The notes beneath the pieces are model-generated. The model ran no database searches. It saw nothing but the letters and a program-made list of their open reading frames with translations, and was not told the DNA's origin. The position numbers were made by a program, and so were the translations under genes. Shown here piece after piece: positions 50,195 to 59,077 of a stretch of 64,000 bases of DNA. Within the stretch, counting starts at the first letter, position 1. Every line of letters begins with the position of its first letter. The stretch is taken from the NCBI GenBank assembly GCA_023440825.1, contig JAEXRL010000024.1:18714-82713 (forward strand), in the 5' to 3' direction. Source of the DNA: Pseudomonadota bacterium. GTDB lineage: Bacteria > Pseudomonadota > Gammaproteobacteria > Burkholderiales > Burkholderiaceae_B.

Positions 50195-50878
50195 TTACAT
50201 TGGGCGTAAGGTGTGCAGGTCTAGCAAAGTAAAATGACCGCCATTACGCCAACCGCCGGTGTCGATAAAATACACATTACCCAGTTGGGTCATGCGATTA
50301 ATGGTTTTGTGCCCATGTACGACCGCGCGCACATTTTTTATAGCCTGATGGTATTGCTGTTGATAGCGCTGCACAGACCAGTGACACACATCGATGTCTT
50401 GGGCGCTAAATTCGTGTTCATGTACCTTGCGCCAGTCATCGTAAGGAAAATCAGCATGTATCAAACCTACCGGGCCTTCCGGAGTCTGTACTTCTAGCCC
50501 CCAGGGCAAGGCCTGTAAGCGTTCCCCGATGCGCTGCTGTAGTTCTGGTGTGCATTGATCCAGCCATAGCCCGCCATGCTGCCGGTGATCCACCTCTTGG
50601 ATAGGATTGCCCAATGCCCTGCGCCAAGTTAATAGTTCGTGATTACCCGAGATGGCGTAGAACCATGGCTGATCCAGCCAGGTAAGCACCTGATGCGACT
50701 CCGGGCCACGATCCACCAGGTCACCCACTGAAAATAAGCGATCTTTTTGTGGGTCGAAATGAACTCGGCCCATCGCCACTGCCAGTTTGGTGAAACACCC
50801 ATGTATGTCACCGACCGCAAAGTCGCGACCCGCTACGTTAAGAGGAATGCACTGAACAGCATTAGAGACGGCAAGCAT
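50195..50878 (-). CDS. Serine/threonine protein phosphatase, lambda/PrpA type
   Basis: A 227-residue metallophosphatase. The three signature motifs are present: FAVGDIHGCF, VGDLVDRGPES and ISGNHELLTW, with downstream histidines in VHGHKTIN and the first part of the active site. It matches the bacterial PPP family (lambda phosphatase, PrpA/PrpB), which removes phosphate from Ser, Thr, Tyr or His residues. Cytoplasmic and stand-alone. Confidence 0.92.
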   Translation of the reverse strand: MLAVSNAVQCIPLNVAGRDFAVGDIHGCFTKLAVAMGRVHFDPQKDRLFSVGDLVDRGPESHQVLTWLDQPWFYAISGNHELLTWRRALGNPIQEVDHRQHGGLWLDQCTPELQQRIGERLQALPWGLEVQTPEGPVGLIHADFPYDDWRKVHEHEFSAQDIDVCHWSVQRYQQQYHQAIKNVRAVVHGHKTINRMTQLGNVYFIDTGGWRNGGHFTLLDLHTLRPM

Positions 50879-50961
50879 GGCAAAAAACAGATAAAAAAGG
50901 TAGGTCTACTATACCATTGAGGCGCTTAATACGGCTGCGCAGAACAGATGTGCGCAGCCTA

Positions 50962-51372
50962 TTAATCGTAAAATTGCATGCCCTCGTAGGGGTGCAAACG
51001 GCATTGCGCCAAACGCGACTCCAGATCGCCTACATGCACCTCTAGCTTATGGCCATCGGGATCTAAAAAATACCAAGACGAGCCTTCGCTACGGTTTTCT
51101 TGCCATGTAGGAACCTGCTTGCTTTCCAGTATATTCACCATGGGCAAAAAGTCCTCCTGACTAAGCGAAAATGCATAATGTGTGTACTGTGCAGAGGCCG
51201 ATTCCAGTGGCAAGCTGCTACGCGTCAAGCATAACCAGCAGGTGCCCACGCTTAGATAGGCGCCGCGTAGCCAGCGAGCCCGCAGGCGTACCCCCGGTAA
51301 AGCTGTATAAAACGCCACGCTACGATCCAGATCAGTGACTGCCAAGGTTAAATGATTCAGTCCAGTTAACAT
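50962..51372 (-). CDS. fosA: FosA-type fosfomycin-glutathione transferase
   Basis: A 136-residue vicinal oxygen chelate enzyme. The manganese ligands are His7 (LNHLTLAV), His65 (YTHYAFSL) and Glu111 (GHKLEVH), and the catalytic Thr9 is present. WQENRSEGSSWYFLDPDGHK matches the potassium loop of FosA, and the length equals Pseudomonas FosA. It opens the fosfomycin epoxide with glutathione, giving resistance. The flanking genes are ordinary chromosomal genes, so it looks intrinsic. FosB uses bacillithiol and is less likely. Confidence 0.9.
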   Translation of the reverse strand: MLTGLNHLTLAVTDLDRSVAFYTALPGVRLRARWLRGAYLSVGTCWLCLTRSSLPLESASAQYTHYAFSLSQEDFLPMVNILESKQVPTWQENRSEGSSWYFLDPDGHKLEVHVGDLESRLAQCRLHPYEGMQFYD

Positions 51373-51586
51373 CGTTGATCGCCTTACTTAAAGTACGCCC
51401 CACCCTGAGGCTTGCTTAGGCCGCCTTATTGAACGCAGCCAACGAACCTGATGATGACAACAGGGGAATGTTCAGTCGCCTAACTGAGCGCTCTTCCCCA
51501 TGGCATAATGCATGCTTTACTTGCTTTACTCTACAAGCATAGCCTACACAGCAGGTACGCTTGCCGCCACCAAAGGTTTACACACG

Positions 51587-52219
51587 GTGAATACCAGACT
51601 AACCGCCTTCGCTTTATGGCTGTTTTCCAGTGCCCTGTATGCCCACCCTCATGCATGGATAGATGTTCACAGCACGCTCCTGATGTCCGACACAGGACAG
51701 ATAACCGCGATTGAGCAACGCTGGCTATTTGACGAAATGTATACCTCGGCCATTTTAATCGGTATGGAAGAAGAGAGCCCGGAACAAGATCGTCTGGTAA
51801 AGGAGTTTGCCGCCGAGGTGATGGAAAACTTGCGTCCCTACGCCTACTTTACCCGCGTGATGGCTGATACCGAACAAATAGAATTTATGCCCGCTACCCA
51901 CTATAGCAGCGAGCTGAATAATGGTTTACTACAGCTTAGCTTTACCGCTGCGCTGGAAAAACCACTAGACCCGCAACATCAACAGGTCTCGTATTCCGTT
52001 TACGATCCCACCTACTATATACACATGGAACACCTTGCGGATCAGCCTCCTGGCCTGCTCCCCTCAGACCAGAACAATTGCCAGCTTATTGTTGAGCCGG
52101 CAAACCCCTCACCCGAGCTGATTGCTAAAGCGTTCGCCTTGGATCAATCGGCCAAACCCGACGAGAACCTGGGGCATTTATTTGCCGAAAAAGTAAGAGT
52201 GCGATGCAAACCGTCGTAA
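51587..52219 (+). CDS. DUF1007 periplasmic protein paired with a metal transporter
   Basis: About 210 residues: a signal peptide (RLTAFALWLFSSALYA) then HPHAWIDVHSTLLMSD at the mature N-terminus, which is the DUF1007 hallmark, and FDEMYTSAIL. The frame opens at an ATG at 51512, but the GTG at 51587 gives a normal signal peptide and is preferred; its ribosome site AAAGGT is weak. The His-rich mature start suggests a metal-binding role. It overlaps the NicO-family gene by 16 bp, so the pair functions together, a known association. Confidence 0.82.
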   Translation: MNTRLTAFALWLFSSALYAHPHAWIDVHSTLLMSDTGQITAIEQRWLFDEMYTSAILIGMEEESPEQDRLVKEFAAEVMENLRPYAYFTRVMADTEQIEFMPATHYSSELNNGLLQLSFTAALEKPLDPQHQQVSYSVYDPTYYIHMEHLADQPPGLLPSDQNNCQLIVEPANPSPELIAKAFALDQSAKPDENLGHLFAEKVRVRCKPS

Positions 52220-53199
52220 AACCGGCCCTGCGCTGGATCTTGGCTTTGATTCTGCTACTGGTACTGGCGATAAGTATCTGGCAGTGGGGCATATTGCAGT
52301 CCCAGTGGAATCAGTGGATGCTCAGCATCATGCGTACTCAGGCCAGCTTGCATCAACAATTAACGCATGCCATTAAATTTGTGGCTCAGCACGGCTGGCA
52401 AGCCAGTGGCTCGCTGATCAGTCTTAGCCTGATTTATGGGGTATTTCATGCTGCAGGGCCAGGTCATGGTAAGGCTGTTATTACCACCTATCTGGGTACC
52501 AGTCGTACACGTCTTCGACGCGGTTTACTGCTGTCTTTATTGTCCTCACTGACTCAAGGTGTAGTGGCCATTGTGCTGGTGGAGGCCGTAGTGGGGGTAT
52601 TTGGCTATTCCTTGCGCCAAACTCAGGCCAAGGCAGGACAACTAGAAAATCTCAGTTTTGCCTTAGTGGCTTTGCTGGGCTTGCTGCTTGCGCTACGTAG
52701 CGGCTTAGCCATTTATCAGCGCTGGCGCTCACCACCCCCAAAACAAGTTGCTCTGTTTTCCGGGGCTAAGCATAAAATGGGAAAGTCGGGCTACCACAGC
52801 TATTGCGTAGAGTGCGGCGGGCCCCACAGCATTACACAGCATCAGTTGGAACAGCCCCTACACTGGCGTACGGCAATACCGATTATTCTTGCAATTGGCC
52901 TGCGCCCCTGCACGGGCGCGATTTTAGTGCTGTTACTGTCTTACTCACTGAATCTGCGCTGGGCAGGCATGGCGGCCGTGCTGGCCATGTCTTTGGGTAC
53001 AGCCGCCACGGTAAGTGCCTTAGCCATTGCGGCGGTCAGTTTCCGGCAAGGCCTGCTACGCTTTTTTCGTACACGACGCGCGCACATATCGCCCCTTATC
53101 TTTGATGTATTAGGGGTGGCGGGCGGCATGCTTTTGCTACTGATGGGGCTGGACCTGCTGCGTCGCGGTCTGGTTATGACGCCCCATCCACTGCTGTAG
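52204..53199 (+). CDS. NicO/RcnA-family metal transporter
   Basis: A 331-residue inner-membrane protein. GVFHAAGPGHGKAVITTYL holds the conserved HxxGPGHGK motif of the nickel/cobalt NicO branch, followed by LSSLTQGVVAIVLVE and, in the second half, GLRPCTGAILVLLLSYSL. It is joined with the DUF1007 gene; such pairs are thought to move nickel, cobalt or zinc across the membrane. A cysteine-bearing loop (SYCVECGGPHSI) between halves could sense the metal. Export or import cannot be decided from sequence. Confidence 0.88.
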   Translation: MQTVVKPALRWILALILLLVLAISIWQWGILQSQWNQWMLSIMRTQASLHQQLTHAIKFVAQHGWQASGSLISLSLIYGVFHAAGPGHGKAVITTYLGTSRTRLRRGLLLSLLSSLTQGVVAIVLVEAVVGVFGYSLRQTQAKAGQLENLSFALVALLGLLLALRSGLAIYQRWRSPPPKQVALFSGAKHKMGKSGYHSYCVECGGPHSITQHQLEQPLHWRTAIPIILAIGLRPCTGAILVLLLSYSLNLRWAGMAAVLAMSLGTAATVSALAIAAVSFRQGLLRFFRTRRAHISPLIFDVLGVAGGMLLLLMGLDLLRRGLVMTPHPLL

Positions 53200-53225
53200 A
53201 AGCTAAAAAACGGCTTTAAAAAGCC

Positions 53226-53249
53226 AAAAAGCCCAGGAGTAAGCTGGGC
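53226..53249 (-). terminator. Terminator of the mesX-mesD operon
   Basis: On the minus strand, GCCCAG and CTGGGC form a 6-bp stem with a 7-base loop, followed by TTTTT, 45 bp past the mesD stop. Confidence 0.82.
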
Positions 53250-53293
53250 CTATAAAAGCCGACCATAACTGCTGTCGACAAGCAAGCTGAGCC

Positions 53294-54322
53294 TTAGCCC
53301 AACAGCTCCTGACGCACAATTTGCGCCCCGGCCGTTAAAGCATTCAGTTTGCCTCGGGCGACATCACGCGACAAGGGGGCCATGCCGCAGTTGGTGCACG
53401 GATACAGCTTGTCGGCGTCTACAAACTGTAGCGCTTTGCGCAATGTATCAGCGACTTCTTCCGGTGTTTCGATGGTATTGGTGGCAACATCAATGGCGCC
53501 TATCATTACCTTTTTACCTCGAACCAGCTCGATTAAATCCATGGGCACGCGCGAGTTTTGGCATTCCAGCGAAATAATATCGATATTAGATTGCTGCAAA
53601 CGCGGGAAGGTTTCTTCGTATTGGCGCCACTCCGAGCCCAGCGTTTTTTTCCAGTCCGTGTTGGCCTTAATGCCATAACCATAACAAATGTGTACGGCTG
53701 TCTCGCACTTTAAGCCTTGAATAGCGCGTTCTAGCGCTGCAATACCCCAATCGTTGACCTCTTCAAAAAAGACGTTAAACGCGGGCTCATCAAACTGGAT
53801 AATATCCACACCGGCAGCTTCGAGCTCAAGCGCTTCCTGATTCAGAATTTTGGCAAATTCCCAAGCCAGTTTTTCGCGACTTTTGTAATGCCCGTCGTAC
53901 AAGGTATCGATCATGGTCATGGGGCCAGGCAAGGCCCACTTGATTGTTTGACTCGTTTGTTGACGCAAGAATTTAGCGGCTTCAACAAAAACAGGTTTAG
54001 TACGCGACACCTCGCCCACTACCGATGGTACGCTGGCATCGTAACGGTCGCGAATTCGGACGGTTTCACGCTTTTCAAAATCAACACCACTCAGATGTTC
54101 AATAAAGGTGGTGACAAAGTGCTGACGGGTTTGTTCTCCGTCGCTAATAATATCAATACCGGCTTGCTGCTGCTCGTGCAATGCCAAGCATAAGGCGTCG
54201 TTAATGCCCTCGACCAGTCCCTCGCCTTCTAGACGCCATGGCGACCACAATTTCTCGGGTTCTGCCAACCAAGCGGGCTTGGGTAGACTACCTGCTGTAG
54301 AGGTAGGTAACAGCTTACTCAT
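53294..54322 (-). CDS. mesD: Core methionine synthase, MesD type
   Basis: A 342-residue protein equal to the catalytic C-terminal half of MetE. The zinc ligands lie in AVHICYGYG (His, Cys), IISLECQNS (Glu) and YPCTNCGMA (Cys), and GSLPKPAWL and ISDGEQTR open the barrel. It makes methionine from homocysteine. Its partner gene for MesX (DUF1852) is directly upstream, so this is the MesD family of folate-independent methionine synthases, which needs MesX and oxygen in Acinetobacter. The methyl donor is unknown. Operon of mesX then mesD, spaced 27 bp. Confidence 0.9.
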   Translation of the reverse strand: MSKLLPTSTAGSLPKPAWLAEPEKLWSPWRLEGEGLVEGINDALCLALHEQQQAGIDIISDGEQTRQHFVTTFIEHLSGVDFEKRETVRIRDRYDASVPSVVGEVSRTKPVFVEAAKFLRQQTSQTIKWALPGPMTMIDTLYDGHYKSREKLAWEFAKILNQEALELEAAGVDIIQFDEPAFNVFFEEVNDWGIAALERAIQGLKCETAVHICYGYGIKANTDWKKTLGSEWRQYEETFPRLQQSNIDIISLECQNSRVPMDLIELVRGKKVMIGAIDVATNTIETPEEVADTLRKALQFVDADKLYPCTNCGMAPLSRDVARGKLNALTAGAQIVRQELLG

Positions 54323-54349
54323 AATAAATGACCTTGTTATTTTGGTTAA

Positions 54350-55327
54350 TCAAAGCGCGTAATTCGCCGCCCATTGTTCAAGAAGGACTTGGTAAGGTTT
54401 AATGAATTTTTCTTCAGTAAACTTTCCTTGTTCAATCGCTAAACGACTACGCTCTTCGCGGTCGTAAACAATTTTACTCAATGAATGATCCTGATTTTTC
54501 AAGCTAGGCTGATAGCACTGCCCGGCTGCGCAGTTCGCATTATAAATTTCGGGACGGTAAATTTTCTGAAATGACTCCATCGTACTAATCGTACTAATTA
54601 GTTCGAGATTTGTATAATCACTTAACAGATCACCGCGGAAATAAAAAGCCAAAGGTGCCACGCTATTGGGCGGCATAAAATATCTGACCTGCAAGCCCAT
54701 TTTCTCGAAATACTGATCCGTAGAAGAAAATTCATTCTGCTGGTATTCAACGCCTAATACCGGATGCACATTACCCGTTCTATGATAGGTTTTGCTGCTG
54801 GACACACTTAGACAAATTACTGGCAGCTTGCTAAAGCGTGCTTTGTAGGCGTCCGAGTCAAGAAAGTGCTTGAATAATTTTCCGTGCAAGTCCCCGAAGC
54901 CTTCAGGAAAAGAAAATTCGTTTTTGTTTTTATTGTGCTCCAAAAGCACCACACTAAAATCGTAATCGCGCACGTATGAGGAAAAATTATTACCCACTAT
55001 TCCGTCTATGCGGCAATTCTTTACTTTGTCGATAATGTTTGTTTTTAACACCTCTATGGTGGGAAAAAACGCACCTTTTCCCTCAACATCGACATCAACA
55101 GAAATTATTTCCAGCTCCAACTCATACCGATCTGCATTAGGATTGTCCCAGGCCGCCAAATCATTAAAACGATGATTAATCATGTTTAAGGTATTGCGCA
55201 GATTTTCCTGACGGCTGCTACCCCGGGCGAGATTCGCGAAATTGGTCGTCAGGCGAGTATTTTCTGATGGATGATAATGCTCATCAAAAATAATACTTTT
55301 AATTTTAAATTCAAACGCTTTGCTCAT
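54350..55327 (-). CDS. mesX: MesX (DUF1852), partner of MesD
   Basis: A 325-residue soluble protein of the DUF1852 family: FEFKIKSIIFDEHYHPSENT near the start, FANLARGSSRQENL and VKNCRIDGIVGNNFSSYVRDYD in the middle, and HPVLGVEYQQ in the second half. DUF1852 proteins are MesX, an oxygen-dependent helper of MesD that is thought to supply its methyl group. It is the first gene of the two-gene operon and is divergent from a MetR-like regulator across 229 bp. The exact reaction is not known. Confidence 0.9.
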   Translation of the reverse strand: MSKAFEFKIKSIIFDEHYHPSENTRLTTNFANLARGSSRQENLRNTLNMINHRFNDLAAWDNPNADRYELELEIISVDVDVEGKGAFFPTIEVLKTNIIDKVKNCRIDGIVGNNFSSYVRDYDFSVVLLEHNKNKNEFSFPEGFGDLHGKLFKHFLDSDAYKARFSKLPVICLSVSSSKTYHRTGNVHPVLGVEYQQNEFSSTDQYFEKMGLQVRYFMPPNSVAPLAFYFRGDLLSDYTNLELISTISTMESFQKIYRPEIYNANCAAGQCYQPSLKNQDHSLSKIVYDREERSRLAIEQGKFTEEKFIKPYQVLLEQWAANYAL

Positions 55328-55481
55328 GGTACGCCTTAACTTCCGTTATCAATCTTTACTGTTTAAGTTTTCATTCTGGACACGATCGGACAGCTATCTT
55401 CCCTAGCTATCCAACACCTTGCCTTGCTGTGGTGGGAGCCTTGCTAAGCTGTGTTTCATCACAGCCTTTAAACAAGGCATG

Positions 55482-55507
55482 ATTGAATTGTAGGAAAAGG
55501 ATTCAAT
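55482..55507. promoter_or_regulatory. MetR-type operator candidate
   Basis: ATTGAAT (55482-55488) and ATTCAAT (55501-55507) are inverted with a 12-base spacer. The TGAA/TTCA halves fit MetR half-sites, but the spacing is longer than the classic 5 bases. It lies 50 bp before the LysR start. Confidence 0.45.
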
Positions 55508-55556
55508 GAAGTAAAATGGCTTTATCTCACCAATCCATGAATTTTACTCACCCATC

Positions 55557-56465
55557 ATGTTAGAACGTATACACCTAACCGTTGTGCAGCAGGTCGAAAA
55601 ACAAGGTTCACTAACCGCTGCGGCAAACGTGCTGCACGTGACTCAATCGGCCTTAAGCCACACCATGAGAAAGCTGGAGCAGCAACTGGGCACTGAAATT
55701 TGGCGACGCGAAGGGCGCAGCTTACAACTGACTCAGGCGGGTCAATATCTGCTGGCGGTCGCTAACCGAGTCTTGCCCCAGCTTGATCTGGCCGAGGAGC
55801 GCTTGAGTCAGTTTGCCCAAGGTGAACGAGGAGCTTTACGCATCGGCATGGAGTGCCACCCTTGCTACCAATGGCTGCTTAAAATTGTTTCCCCGTATTT
55901 AAGTGCTTGGCCTGATGTGGATGTGGATGTCAAACAAAAATTTCAGTTTGGGGGGATAGGCGCCCTGTTTGGCTACGAAATTGATTTGCTGGTCACTCCC
56001 GACCCTCTTTACAAACCTGGCCTTAGCTTCGAGCCTGTATTCGACTATGAGCAGGTCTTAGTGCTGGCCAGTGATCACCCCCTTGCCCAACTGGAGTACA
56101 TCGAGCCACATCACCTGGATCGGGAAGTGCTGATTACCTACCCGGTAGATAGAGAGCGTCTGGATATTTATAATCAGTTTTTATTACCGGCAGGCATTGC
56201 ACCCCGGCGGCACAAAACGATAGAAACCACGGATATTATGCTGCAAATGGTGGCAAGCGGCCGCGGCGTTACGGCGCTACCTCGCTGGTTGGTGCAGGAA
56301 TATGCCGAAAAGATGGCGATCAGCGCGGTACGTCTGGGCCCCGAAGGAATAGCAAAGCAAATTTACATAGGGGTGCGCGAAGCCGATATCGCAACAGACT
56401 ACGTACAGGCTTTTATTGAGCTGGCCCGCAGCACCTGCCCCATTTTTTTACGCAGCATGGCTTAA
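55557..56465 (+). CDS. metR: LysR-family regulator, MetR-like
   Basis: A 302-residue LysR protein. The helix-turn-helix (LTAAANVLHVTQSALSHTMRKLEQQ) and the start LERIHLTVVQQVEKQGS match MetR, as does GMECHPCYQWL in the effector domain, where MetR binds homocysteine. It is divergent from mesX-mesD, so it likely activates methionine synthesis when homocysteine is high. Length equals E. coli MetR. A hairpin follows its stop. Confidence 0.85.
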   Translation: MLERIHLTVVQQVEKQGSLTAAANVLHVTQSALSHTMRKLEQQLGTEIWRREGRSLQLTQAGQYLLAVANRVLPQLDLAEERLSQFAQGERGALRIGMECHPCYQWLLKIVSPYLSAWPDVDVDVKQKFQFGGIGALFGYEIDLLVTPDPLYKPGLSFEPVFDYEQVLVLASDHPLAQLEYIEPHHLDREVLITYPVDRERLDIYNQFLLPAGIAPRRHKTIETTDIMLQMVASGRGVTALPRWLVQEYAEKMAISAVRLGPEGIAKQIYIGVREADIATDYVQAFIELARSTCPIFLRSMA

Positions 56466-56477
56466 GCAAATTTTGCA

Positions 56478-56509
56478 GCCACTGATACGCAACGCTGCGT
56501 ATCAGTGGC
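56478..56509. terminator. 14-bp perfect hairpin between convergent genes
   Basis: GCCACTGATACGCA pairs with TGCGTATCAGTGGC around a 4-base loop, 13 bp after the metR stop and 42 bp from the receptor stop. No T-run follows. Confidence 0.6.
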
Positions 56510-56550
56510 AATCCATGCTGACAAGGCCAGCGGCTTAGTAATGCTGGTGC

Positions 56551-58953
56551 TTAAAACTCATAGCGCATGCTGGCCAAGACATTACGCGGTGCACCCCAAG
56601 TGTAGTACAGACCAATACGGTTAAAGCTATTGACGCCCGCCAAATAGCGTTTGTCCAAGACGTTATTCAGGTTTAACCCAAAGGATAAATGTCGATCCAC
56701 CTGATAACGCGCCATCACATCCAGCAAGGCATAACTGCTCTGGGACAAGGTGGCATGGTCATTGCTAACGGCTGTTTTACTTTGCCAGCGAGCTGCCGCA
56801 CCCACCGTTAAGCCATGTAAACGGCTTGTATTGAAGCGGTAAGTCGTGCCTAACTTAAATTGGTATTTAGGATATCGGCTGGCGGTATTTAAAGAGCTGC
56901 TTTGCTGCACTAAACTACCTTGAAGCTGCCACCCTGGACTCAGCTCGCCTGTTAGCTCCACTTCCCAACCGCGGCGCATGACGTCCGATACCGCGCGATA
57001 CGCCGTATCGCCACCCGGAGTCAGGGCACCTGTCTGCTCAGCCGTGTTTTTCGTTCGCATCCAAAAGCGCGCCACACTGGCATTTAGTCGCCCATCAAAA
57101 AACTCACCTTTTACCCCCATTTCATAGGTATTGCCTTGCTCGGGGCTAAGGGTTTTGCCTTGTTCATCTTGAGCCGTTTGAGGCTGAAAAATATTGGTGT
57201 AACTACCGTACAAGGACACATTGGATAGCACGTCATAAATCAGCCCGGCATAGGGAGTGATCACGCCATTTTCTTTCATATCGTAATTCCACCAATACGG
57301 TGTGATATCCAATTCCTCGTACTGGGTGACGCGTGCCCCGCCAATCACGCTTAAGGGATCAGCAAGCTGGAAACGGCCTGCTGCATACACATAACGCTGC
57401 TTTTGATTAAAGCTGTTATTTCGGTATGTCCACTTGTCGTCATCCGGGCGTACCAGTCCCCCGCCCCCTTGCGCAAAGCTCACTCCTAAATCACGCAGCG
57501 GTACCAAAGTCAGCGGATTTAAGGGCAGTTGTACATTACTGCGATAACGCGAGATGCCTGCCCCCAGCAATAATTCATGCTCACGCCCGAATGCGGTAAA
57601 GGGGCCTTTCACATCCAGATTCACAGTCCAATTGCGGTTTTGCATATCGCGCCAGCGTCCAAAACTGGCGCGTGTGTAGTCATAGATATAGCCGGCCACC
57701 ATATTGTCCATGGTAACGCGCTGATGTGAGAACTTCAGGGCTGCCGACCAATCGGCGCCCAAGCGCTGCTCTACACTGCCAAACAGGTTCAGAGCCTGCT
57801 GCCCGTATTGCCCCCAGGGCGCGCCGGTGTTATATGAACGTGGCATCCACGGCACTTCTTCGCCCGAATTGGTGTAGCGCTGAATGGGTTGGGTGGTGCC
57901 TATACCTTGGGCTTTACGATCACGGTACGTCATCCCTACATTCACAAGCGTATTGGGTCCTACATCCGCTTCCACTGTTCCGTACAGCATTTTGCTATTA
58001 CTTTTTTCATTAGCGCGAAATCCTCCTGCATCCATGGCCGAGGCGACCAAGCGCCCGCGCACCGAAGCGGTTTGATTCAAGGGGCCGCTAATATCTGCCT
58101 GAGCACGGTAGTTGTCCCAACTGCCGGCGCTGGCATTTACGCTAGCCTGAAATTCACGTGTGGGTTTTTTACGCAATAAATTAACGGTGGCGCCGTAATT
58201 ACCCTTACCCATGACCAGGCCTGACGACCCCTTTAGCACTTCAATACGGTCGATTTCGGCCATATCGTCCAGCGAATACAAGGTACTTGACAGGTAATAC
58301 CAGCCGCTGCTTACCTGACTCATGCCATCGGTTTGCAAGTTCACACTGCTTCCGCGCGCCTGAAAGTCTGTTGCATTGTTCTGACGGTAAACACCAATAC
58401 CGGGAGTCTGCTCCATTACATCCGTGAGAGTTTCCAGCTTGAAATCGTCCATGCGCTGGCGTGTCATCACGGTGACCGATTGCGGTGTTTCGCGCCACGA
58501 CAGGCTTAAGCCAGTTGCCGTACGGCTTGGTCCCACCGGGGCATAGCTACCCGTACCATCTGTGCTGGCATCCCGTCCGGACAAGGTGACAACCGGTGCC
58601 AAAGTCACTACATCCTGAGCATCAGATGCCGTTTTCACCACCACCCCATTGCCCTGCGGCACTGCCACTAATCCACTGCCTGCCAGCAAATGCTCGACAG
58701 CCTGGCGCACTGTTACCGTATCGTGCAAAGCGCGAGCCGTTTTATCGGCCACCACAGCCGGCGAAAATCCTATGGCTGTCCCTGTTAGCGCCGACAACTC
58801 ATTGAGTGCCGCCTCCAAGGGTTGAGAGGCAATAGACAGTGTATAAACCGCAGTGCCCGTCGTCTGCGCAAGGCTTATACTCGGTGAAGAAAGTGCCAAA
58901 AAAACAGCTAAAACCAAGGGGGCGGTTTTAAAACCGGGCTGTGCCAACAGCAT
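56551..58953 (-). CDS. TonB-dependent siderophore receptor with signalling domain (FecA/FpvA type)
   Basis: An 800-residue outer-membrane transporter. A signal peptide of about 29 residues (SISLAQ) is followed by a secretin/TonB N-terminal signalling domain (residues about 38-100, YTLSIASQPLEAALNELS, RALHDTVTVRQAVEHLL), then the plug (SWRETPQSVTVMTRQRM, then FQARGSSVNLQTDGM) and a 22-strand barrel ending in SMRYEF with terminal Phe. It imports a ferric siderophore, resembling FpvA/FoxA more than ferric citrate receptors. The signalling domain passes ligand binding to the FecR next door, which releases the FecI sigma factor. Last of the three genes. Confidence 0.93.
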   Translation of the reverse strand: MLLAQPGFKTAPLVLAVFLALSSPSISLAQTTGTAVYTLSIASQPLEAALNELSALTGTAIGFSPAVVADKTARALHDTVTVRQAVEHLLAGSGLVAVPQGNGVVVKTASDAQDVVTLAPVVTLSGRDASTDGTGSYAPVGPSRTATGLSLSWRETPQSVTVMTRQRMDDFKLETLTDVMEQTPGIGVYRQNNATDFQARGSSVNLQTDGMSQVSSGWYYLSSTLYSLDDMAEIDRIEVLKGSSGLVMGKGNYGATVNLLRKKPTREFQASVNASAGSWDNYRAQADISGPLNQTASVRGRLVASAMDAGGFRANEKSNSKMLYGTVEADVGPNTLVNVGMTYRDRKAQGIGTTQPIQRYTNSGEEVPWMPRSYNTGAPWGQYGQQALNLFGSVEQRLGADWSAALKFSHQRVTMDNMVAGYIYDYTRASFGRWRDMQNRNWTVNLDVKGPFTAFGREHELLLGAGISRYRSNVQLPLNPLTLVPLRDLGVSFAQGGGGLVRPDDDKWTYRNNSFNQKQRYVYAAGRFQLADPLSVIGGARVTQYEELDITPYWWNYDMKENGVITPYAGLIYDVLSNVSLYGSYTNIFQPQTAQDEQGKTLSPEQGNTYEMGVKGEFFDGRLNASVARFWMRTKNTAEQTGALTPGGDTAYRAVSDVMRRGWEVELTGELSPGWQLQGSLVQQSSSLNTASRYPKYQFKLGTTYRFNTSRLHGLTVGAAARWQSKTAVSNDHATLSQSSYALLDVMARYQVDRHLSFGLNLNNVLDKRYLAGVNSFNRIGLYYTWGAPRNVLASMRYEF

Positions 58954-59077
58954 AAATACGTCCTTTACACTTTAAATAATAAATGAAAATAAGTCTCACT
59001 ACTATTTAAGACGCACCAGCTCCGCTAAATCTACACCTTTTATAAAAACTATTTTTTTAATCGTGATAGGTAATTGC

